From the NCBI GenBank assembly GCA_015485455.1, contig WFTN01000369.1, positions 1 to 10,907 on the forward strand: DNA of 10,907 nt. The letters are read 5' to 3'. The notes beneath the pieces are model-generated. The model worked only from the letters and a program-made list of their open reading frames with translations, was not told the origin of the DNA and did no database searches. Of this stretch, positions 7,095 through 10,907 are shown in pieces. Positions within the stretch are counted from its first letter, which is position 1. Each line of letters begins with the position of its first letter. Made by a program: the position numbers and the translations under genes. This stretch comes from Planctomycetota bacterium (GTDB lineage: Bacteria; Planctomycetota; GCA-002687715; DRQF01).

Positions 7095-10000
7095 TTATTG
7101 CTCGTAGGCGTTCAGCCCCGAGATGGTGCGGCCGGTGGTTCGTTTCTTCAGCAGCGGGACAAGGTTCTCCATGAGCGAGAGTTCCTGTTCGCGGCGTTCG
7201 CGCCAACCCAGATCGAGGGGTTCCATCAGGTCGGTAAGTAGCTCGCCGTCGAAGATCATGCGATCGAGGATAGCGTCCACAAAGCCTTGCAGCGACTCAT
7301 TCGTCAGGCCGTGGCTGCCCGCGATGGCGGCGAGTTCAGCGGCGTGACGCTCGTCCTTGAAGCGCTGGTAGCCGCCCCGAACCTCTTGCTCGGTGAGGGG
7401 CGTGCCGGTTTCAAGCGTCCGGACGTAGGCGGTGATCTCATCCACTTCGTCCATGAATTTGGCGTCCGAGCGGATCAGGCGGATAAGCTGCTCGCGGCTC
7501 ATCTCCTGCTGGGTTGGCGTCTGCCCGCTGAAGCGGGCGATGAGATTCATGATGTAGTCGTAGTCGATGTCCGCCGAGGCGAAGAGGACGAACTCGAAAT
7601 CAAGCTCATCGATCGCTTTGCTGTCATATTCGTCCGGGATCTCGCGGACCTGGTCGCCCAACCCGGATGCTTGGCCGCCAGCCTTGTCCTGTTTAGCTTT
7701 GAGTCCTTTGGCGGTTTCGAGGTAGACGCCGCGAAAGGCGCGGGCATCGTCCTTGGGAAGGGTTTGTTCGATCTCCTGGCGCTGCTCGTCAGTGAGGTCG
7801 GTGTACTGGTCGAGCTGAGTGGAGAGGCGCTGGACCTTTTGGAACTGCCGGACGAAAGCGACACGAGCGGCGTCGCCCTTGAGATTGAGGACGGCTTCGG
7901 GGCGCGGATCAAGGCCCTGGGACTGGAGGAAGTCGTCTAACTTCTGCCGGGCGACCTTGAGTTGTTCGATGACAACGGGGGCCTTGTCGACGAGCCAAAT
8001 TTCCTTTGTCTGTTCGGCTCTTGCGCCGGAGAATAAGGTAATAGCCTCATCGACTCTGTTTTGCTGGCCGCGGAAATCGAGGATGTGACCGTAGGGTTTG
8101 GCGGAGTTGAGGACGCGATTGGTGCGGGAAAAGGCCTGGATGAGGCCGTGATGCTTCAGGTTCTTGTCGACGTAAAGGGTGTTGAGATACTTGGCGTCGA
8201 AGCCGGTCAGGAGCATGTCGACGACGATGGTGATGTCGATTTTTTCCGCGCCCTTCTTAGGGAGATCGCGGTTGGGGTATTGCTGGTCCTTGATGCATTT
8301 TTGGACGTCCTGGTAGTAGGCGTCGAACTCGACGATGGAGTGGTTTGTGCCGAAGCGGGCGTTGTAGTCGGCGATGATGGCCTTGAGAGCTTCCTTTTTC
8401 TTGTCTGGCTGTTGCTGGTTGTCTTCGAGCTCCTGGGGCAGGTCTTCCTGGAGCTGCTTGACGTCGGGGTTCCCCTCGGCGGGCGGGGAGAAAACGGCGG
8501 CAACCTTGAGCGGAACGTAGTCGGGATCGACGGTCTTGCGCTCAGCCTGGGCCTCCTTGAAAAGTTCGTAGTACTCGATGGCGTCGTTGATCGAGGAGGT
8601 GGCAAAGAGCGCGTTGAAGCGGCGCTTGCCGGTGGCAGCGTCATGCTTTTCGAGGATGGCATCGATGACAGCGCGCTTAGCGAAGGTTTCGCCGGGCCTG
8701 CGTGGGTTGTCACCGTCGGGCTTAAAGTAGTCCACGTGGAAGCGAAGGACGTTCTTGTCTTCGATGGCGTGGGTGATGGTGTACGCGTGGAGCTCGCTCT
8801 GAAAAAGATCCTGGGTGGTGCGAAGGGTTTGGACGTCGTCTTCGATCTTCCGGAGCGTGGCGTTTTCCGCGAAAATCGGCGTACCGGTGAAGCCAAATAG
8901 TTGGGCCTTGGGGAAGAAGGTTTTGATGGTCTGATGGGTCCGGCCGAACTGGGAACGGTGGCACTCGTCAAAGATAAAGACCATGCGTTTGTCGCTGAGG
9001 GGAGCGAGTTGGTCGCTGTATTTGGTTCTGCCTCGCTTCGCTCGGTTTTTGTTGCGTCTGCTGTTTTCGTCGAGTGCAAGGCCGAGCTTTTGAATGGTGG
9101 TGACGATGACCTTGTCGGCATAGTCGTCCGAGACGAGGCGGCGGACGAGCGCGGCGGTGTTGGTGTTCTCCTCGACACAGCCTTCCTGGAAGCGGTTAAA
9201 CTCTTCGCGAGTCTGGCGGTCGAGGTCTTTGCGATCGACGACGAAGAGGCACTTGTGGATGTCGGGGTTGAGCTTGAGCAGCGTGGCCGCCTTAAAGGAG
9301 GTGAGGGTCTTGCCCGAACCGGTGGTGTGCCAGATGTAGCCGTTGCCGCGGTTTTCCTGGATGCACTGGTCGATGGCCTTGACTGCGTAAACCTGGTAGG
9401 GGCGCATCATGAGCATCTTTTGCTCGGAGGCGACGAGAACCATGTAACGGCTGATGGTGGTGCCGAGTCGACATTTGGGCAGGAAAGACTCGATGAAATC
9501 GTCCAGGTAAGTAATCTTGGTATTGTCTTTGGCGGCGTGCTGATAGATGGGTAGGAAGTTCTCATCAGCGTCGAAGGCGAAGTGGCGGGCGTTGTTGTTG
9601 GCGAAGTAGTAAGTCTCCGTCCGGTTCGAAACGATGAAGAGCTGAACGAAGCAGAGCAAAGTCTTAGTATAGCCGTTGCCGGGGTCTTTCTTGTAGTCAA
9701 CAATCTGCTGCATAGCCCGGCGGGGACTGATGCCAAGAGTCTTGAGTTCGATCTGGACAGCGGGAATGCCATTGATCAACAGCACCACGTCGTAACGTTG
9801 GAAACTGTTGTCGGTATTGATGCGAAGTTGATTGACAACCTCGAAGGTGTTCTTGCACCAGTCCTTGATGTTCACCAGGGTGTAGTTGAGCGGGGTGCCG
9901 TCGTCGCGGGTAAAGCTGTTGATCTCGCGGAGCTGGGTCGCGGCGGTAAAGACATCAGGAGTGATCATCTCATCGAGGAGGCGCTTGAATTCGCTGTCGG

Positions 10001-10154
10001 TAAGCTGGACGCGATTGAGAGCCTGGAAGTGTTTGCGGAAGTTGCCCTCGAGGGCAGCGCGGTCGCGAATGTCCTCACGATAGATGTATTTGAGGTCGCC
10101 GAGCTTCGCGATCAGGGCTTTCTCGAGTTGTTTTTCGGCTATGGTCATAGTCAT
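7095..10154 (-). CDS. hsdR: Type I restriction enzyme HsdR, EcoR124I-like
   Basis: 1019 residues, full length for HsdR. The PD-(D/E)XK nuclease is visible as RYDVVLLINGIPAVQIELK, with Asp122, Glu136 and Lys138 as metal and catalytic residues. The SF2 translocase follows: GYIWHTTGSGKTLTSFKAA with Walker A Lys282, FVVDRKDLDRQT (304-315), VTTIQKL, Walker B FDECHRSQFG (395-404), GFTGTPIF (421-428), motif V LLTGFD (648-653) and motif VI QAFSRTNR (673-680). A C-terminal helical region for docking to the methylase core ends ENLVPLLKKRTTGRTISGL. Wording of these blocks is closest to type IC EcoR124I. A basic insert, RRNKNRAKRGRTKY (366-379), precedes motif II. The start is ambiguous: ATG at 10154 or at 10148, each with an AGGG 6-7 bases upstream. 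HsdR cuts only in complex with HsdM and HsdS, and no hsdM lies in the window. GC-rich third positions differ from recN and manA, fitting acquisition by transfer. Confidence 0.96.
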   Translation of the reverse strand: MTMTIAEKQLEKALIAKLGDLKYIYREDIRDRAALEGNFRKHFQALNRVQLTDSEFKRLLDEMITPDVFTAATQLREINSFTRDDGTPLNYTLVNIKDWCKNTFEVVNQLRINTDNSFQRYDVVLLINGIPAVQIELKTLGISPRRAMQQIVDYKKDPGNGYTKTLLCFVQLFIVSNRTETYYFANNNARHFAFDADENFLPIYQHAAKDNTKITYLDDFIESFLPKCRLGTTISRYMVLVASEQKMLMMRPYQVYAVKAIDQCIQENRGNGYIWHTTGSGKTLTSFKAATLLKLNPDIHKCLFVVDRKDLDRQTREEFNRFQEGCVEENTNTAALVRRLVSDDYADKVIVTTIQKLGLALDENSRRNKNRAKRGRTKYSDQLAPLSDKRMVFIFDECHRSQFGRTHQTIKTFFPKAQLFGFTGTPIFAENATLRKIEDDVQTLRTTQDLFQSELHAYTITHAIEDKNVLRFHVDYFKPDGDNPRRPGETFAKRAVIDAILEKHDAATGKRRFNALFATSSINDAIEYYELFKEAQAERKTVDPDYVPLKVAAVFSPPAEGNPDVKQLQEDLPQELEDNQQQPDKKKEALKAIIADYNARFGTNHSIVEFDAYYQDVQKCIKDQQYPNRDLPKKGAEKIDITIVVDMLLTGFDAKYLNTLYVDKNLKHHGLIQAFSRTNRVLNSAKPYGHILDFRGQQNRVDEAITLFSGARAEQTKEIWLVDKAPVVIEQLKVARQKLDDFLQSQGLDPRPEAVLNLKGDAARVAFVRQFQKVQRLSTQLDQYTDLTDEQRQEIEQTLPKDDARAFRGVYLETAKGLKAKQDKAGGQASGLGDQVREIPDEYDSKAIDELDFEFVLFASADIDYDYIMNLIARFSGQTPTQQEMSREQLIRLIRSDAKFMDEVDEITAYVRTLETGTPLTEQEVRGGYQRFKDERHAAELAAIAGSHGLTNESLQGFVDAILDRMIFDGELLTDLMEPLDLGWRERREQELSLMENLVPLLKKRTTGRTISGLNAYEQ

Positions 10155-10318
10155 CCCTGGGCCCTGGTATGTTCTTGGCCTCCATCACTTTCCTGCCCGC
10201 GTCCGGCCGTCAGGCAGCGTCGTTCGCCATTCTTGAGGTGCATAGCACCTTGCCGATCAACAGCGGCGCGCAGTTGGCGATGGTCTGAGGGCAACGGGTG
10301 GTTATGTGCATTTGCCAT
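10151..10318 (-). CDS. Possible small ORF upstream of and overlapping hsdR
   Basis: An ATG at 10318 opens a 55-residue frame beginning MANAHNHPLPSDHRQ and ending TRAQG. Its TGA (10153-10151) overlaps the hsdR ATG (10154) as ATGA, the same arrangement as recN-manA and dinD-hsdS. The product is hydrophilic, rich in R, G, H and Q, with no family pattern, signal peptide or membrane segment. There is no good Shine-Dalgarno sequence before its start. It could be a real small gene coupled to hsdR, the tail of a decayed longer gene (for example one lost when the island was rearranged), or chance. The overlap is the only positive evidence. Gene function unknown. Confidence 0.3.
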   Translation of the reverse strand: MANAHNHPLPSDHRQLRAAVDRQGAMHLKNGERRCLTAGRGQESDGGQEHTRAQG

Positions 10319-10485
10319 CAAAACCCAAGAGTACGATTCATGGACCTCTCAATTTATGGCCTCCTACCAACCCAGAGTCGGAACCCATTTGAGCCACCAT
10401 GAAGGTGAAAAGAAATAGGTGCTGAATTCTTTCATGGTGTCGATAAGAGTCCTGTCTTGAGCCTTCTTTCATAGTCGCTACTGCA

Positions 10486-10514
10486 AGTATCAGGAATTGG
10501 ACGGACCTTGTCAA
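10486..10514 (-). promoter_or_regulatory. Candidate sigma70-type promoter for the hsdR-dinD-hsdS operon
   Basis: On the minus strand a perfect -35 hexamer TTGACA (10514-10509) is followed after 17 bases by GATACT (10491-10486), which matches the -10 consensus at four of six positions. Predicted transcription would start near 10479 and leave a leader of about 325 bases before hsdR. No better promoter was seen nearer to hsdR, but the leader length is unusual, so this is moderate evidence only. Confidence 0.4.
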
Positions 10515-10546
10515 TGATGGGGCATTCGGCTCTTCATCACCCATCA
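10515..10546. repeat. 7-bp inverted repeat abutting the -35 box
   Basis: TGATGGG (10515-10521) and CCCATCA (10540-10546) form a perfect inverted repeat with an 18-base spacer. The inner arm touches the first base of the candidate -35 hexamer. That geometry would suit a dimeric regulator binding at a class II position, or a hairpin. No regulator gene is in the window. Confidence 0.35.
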
Positions 10547-10623
10547 AACCGTATTAAATGCCCAGGTCGATGGCGAACTCACCAGCAAACTTAAGCCGAC
10601 ATCGGCGCTCAGTGGTTGTTGTT

Positions 10624-10654
10624 CCCCCTTCAAGACTGGAAGTCTGACTGGGGG
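10624..10654 (-). terminator. Hairpin after the right-edge gene, possible terminator
   Basis: CCCCC (10624-10628) can pair with GGGGG (10650-10654), and AGACT with AGTCT around a three-base loop, with a four-by-four internal loop between the two stems. It lies 12 bases past the stop of the unidentified right-edge protein. There is no T-run on either strand after it, so it is at best a weak or Rho-assisted terminator, or only a chance structure. Confidence 0.25.
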
Positions 10655-10666
10655 ACGTAGGCCGCA

Positions 10667-10907
10667 TCAGGTATCACTATCAACAACCCTAAAATTCTCA
10701 ACAAAGTCGTACCCCAGAACGGCAAGTTGGAGTCCCATGGCTTCGATGGAGCCGGTAGCATCATCGACGCGACAAGCTTCACTGAAGTCGATTGTTGCCT
10801 GCAAGACAGCTGCATCCTCGGTGGCCACAATTGAAAATGGATTCGCAAGTATAAAGCTGTATTTCTTGCCCTCTGTCGACGATTCGCTAAAGGCTGCAAT
10901 CGTAGGC
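10667..10907 (-). CDS. Unidentified protein, C-terminal fragment running off the right edge
   Basis: A frame entering from the right edge at 10906 runs 79 codons to TGA at 10669-10667. No internal start is needed because the N-terminus is outside the window. The translation looks protein-like: KKYSFILANPFSIVATEDAA (residues 14-33 of the visible part), then LQATIDFSEACRVDD, GSIEAMGLQLAVLGYDF and VENFRVVDSDT. It is acidic, without membrane segments, with alternating hydrophobic beta-like stretches. I do not recognise a family. It is not HsdM by any motif visible here. Same strand as the restriction operon, but separated from it by about 350 non-coding bases and a hairpin, so co-transcription is doubtful. 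An overlapping 89-codon minus-strand frame (10630-10899) is rejected in its favour because that frame's composition looks random. Confidence 0.55.
   Translation of the reverse strand, partial: PTIAAFSESSTEGKKYSFILANPFSIVATEDAAVLQATIDFSEACRVDDATGSIEAMGLQLAVLGYDFVENFRVVDSDT

Larger units (their letters stand above)
10319..10666. other. Long leader / intergenic region upstream of hsdR
   Basis: 348 bases without a convincing gene. It contains a candidate promoter for hsdR, an adjacent inverted repeat and a hairpin, listed separately. Minus-strand frames inside it (69 codons at 10338-10547, and a 23-codon frame starting MKEFSTYFF) have no ribosome binding site or recognisable pattern. A nine-base direct repeat ATGAAAGAA occurs twice, about 40 bases apart, downstream of the promoter; its meaning is unclear. 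Confidence 0.5.

Noticed and set aside
6496..7206. 236-codon minus-strand frame across dinD and the hsdR end
   Set aside because: Shifted reading of two recognised genes, with Arg/Gln/Pro-rich random-looking sequence.
8061..8900. Long + strand frame of 279 codons, plus similar ones at 7287-7940, 8901-9554 and 9582-10418, opposite hsdR
   Set aside because: They lie antisense to a certain gene, have Val/Leu/Gly/Asp-rich composition expected from reading GC3-rich codons backwards, and show no domain patterns.
8207..9178. 323-codon minus-strand frame inside hsdR
   Set aside because: Ser/Thr/Pro/Arg-rich out-of-frame reading of hsdR; all conserved motifs are in the other frame.
10193..10217. CTGCC/GGCAG inverted repeat in the hsdR leader
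   Set aside because: Five base pairs with a 15-base loop and no T-run; too weak to call.
10297..10345. Seven-codon leader-like frame MNRTLGF whose stop overlaps the 55-codon ORF start
   Set aside because: Ribosome binding site spacing is too short and there is no attenuator structure; most likely chance.
10338..10547. 69-codon minus-strand frame upstream of hsdR
   Set aside because: Its start lies upstream of the better-supported promoter and its composition has no protein-like pattern.
10630..10899. 89-codon minus-strand frame at the right edge
   Set aside because: Shadow of the more protein-like 79-codon frame ending at 10667; Arg/Gln/Ser/Pro-rich with a mid-frame start.
1..10907. CRISPR array, tRNA, rRNA, prophage or toxin-antitoxin genes
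   Set aside because: No regularly spaced repeats, cloverleaf-like segments or matching protein motifs were found on either strand.

Overview
The window reads as bacterial chromosome from a Gram-negative organism. The left part carries the tail of a type II secretion pseudopilin-like gene next to housekeeping genes. The gene mix (GspK-like tail, short class I mannose-6-phosphate isomerase, free-standing MetG-type tRNA-binding protein) is compatible with Verrucomicrobiota or a similar lineage, but that placement is inference and is not proven by any single feature.

Left block (1-4444). A GspK-like C-terminal fragment on the + strand converges, across a 9-base gap, on a tight minus-strand operon. 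In transcription order the operon is a MetG-beta/CsaA-like tRNA-binding protein, recN (DNA repair ATPase), manA (mannose-6-phosphate isomerase) and an RluB-type 23S rRNA pseudouridine synthase. Spacings are 6 bases, a 4-base ATGA overlap, and 38 bases. All four are intact.

Junction (4445-4890). No intact gene. The + strand holds a decayed, internally deleted IS481/IS3-like (rve/DDE) transposase. An N-terminal scrap and the segment around the second catalytic aspartate (HRDRD) lie in one frame, broken by a stop, and the match ends abruptly.

Right block (4891-10154). A minus-strand type I restriction-modification cluster, in transcription order hsdR (EcoR124I-like motor and nuclease subunit), dinD (DNA-damage-inducible protein D family) and hsdS (two-TRD specificity subunit). 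hsdR and dinD are 18 bases apart, and dinD overlaps hsdS by an ATGA. No hsdM is present anywhere in the window, so the modification subunit is either beyond the right edge, elsewhere in the genome, or lost. hsdS ends in an atypical tail next to the transposase relic, suggesting that this edge of the island was rearranged. hsdR looks more GC-rich at third codon positions than the housekeeping block, consistent with horizontal acquisition.

Right flank (10155-10907). It holds a 55-codon reading frame overlapping the hsdR start by ATGA, a plausible sigma70-type promoter pointing at hsdR and abutted by a 7-bp inverted repeat, and a hairpin. At the edge is the C-terminal part of an unrecognised minus-strand protein that has no start codon within the window.

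The best candidate for something unusual is the coupling of a DinD-family protein to a type I restriction locus that lacks an adjacent methylase gene. I see no CRISPR array, tRNA or rRNA, and nothing that I can defend as a wholly new system.
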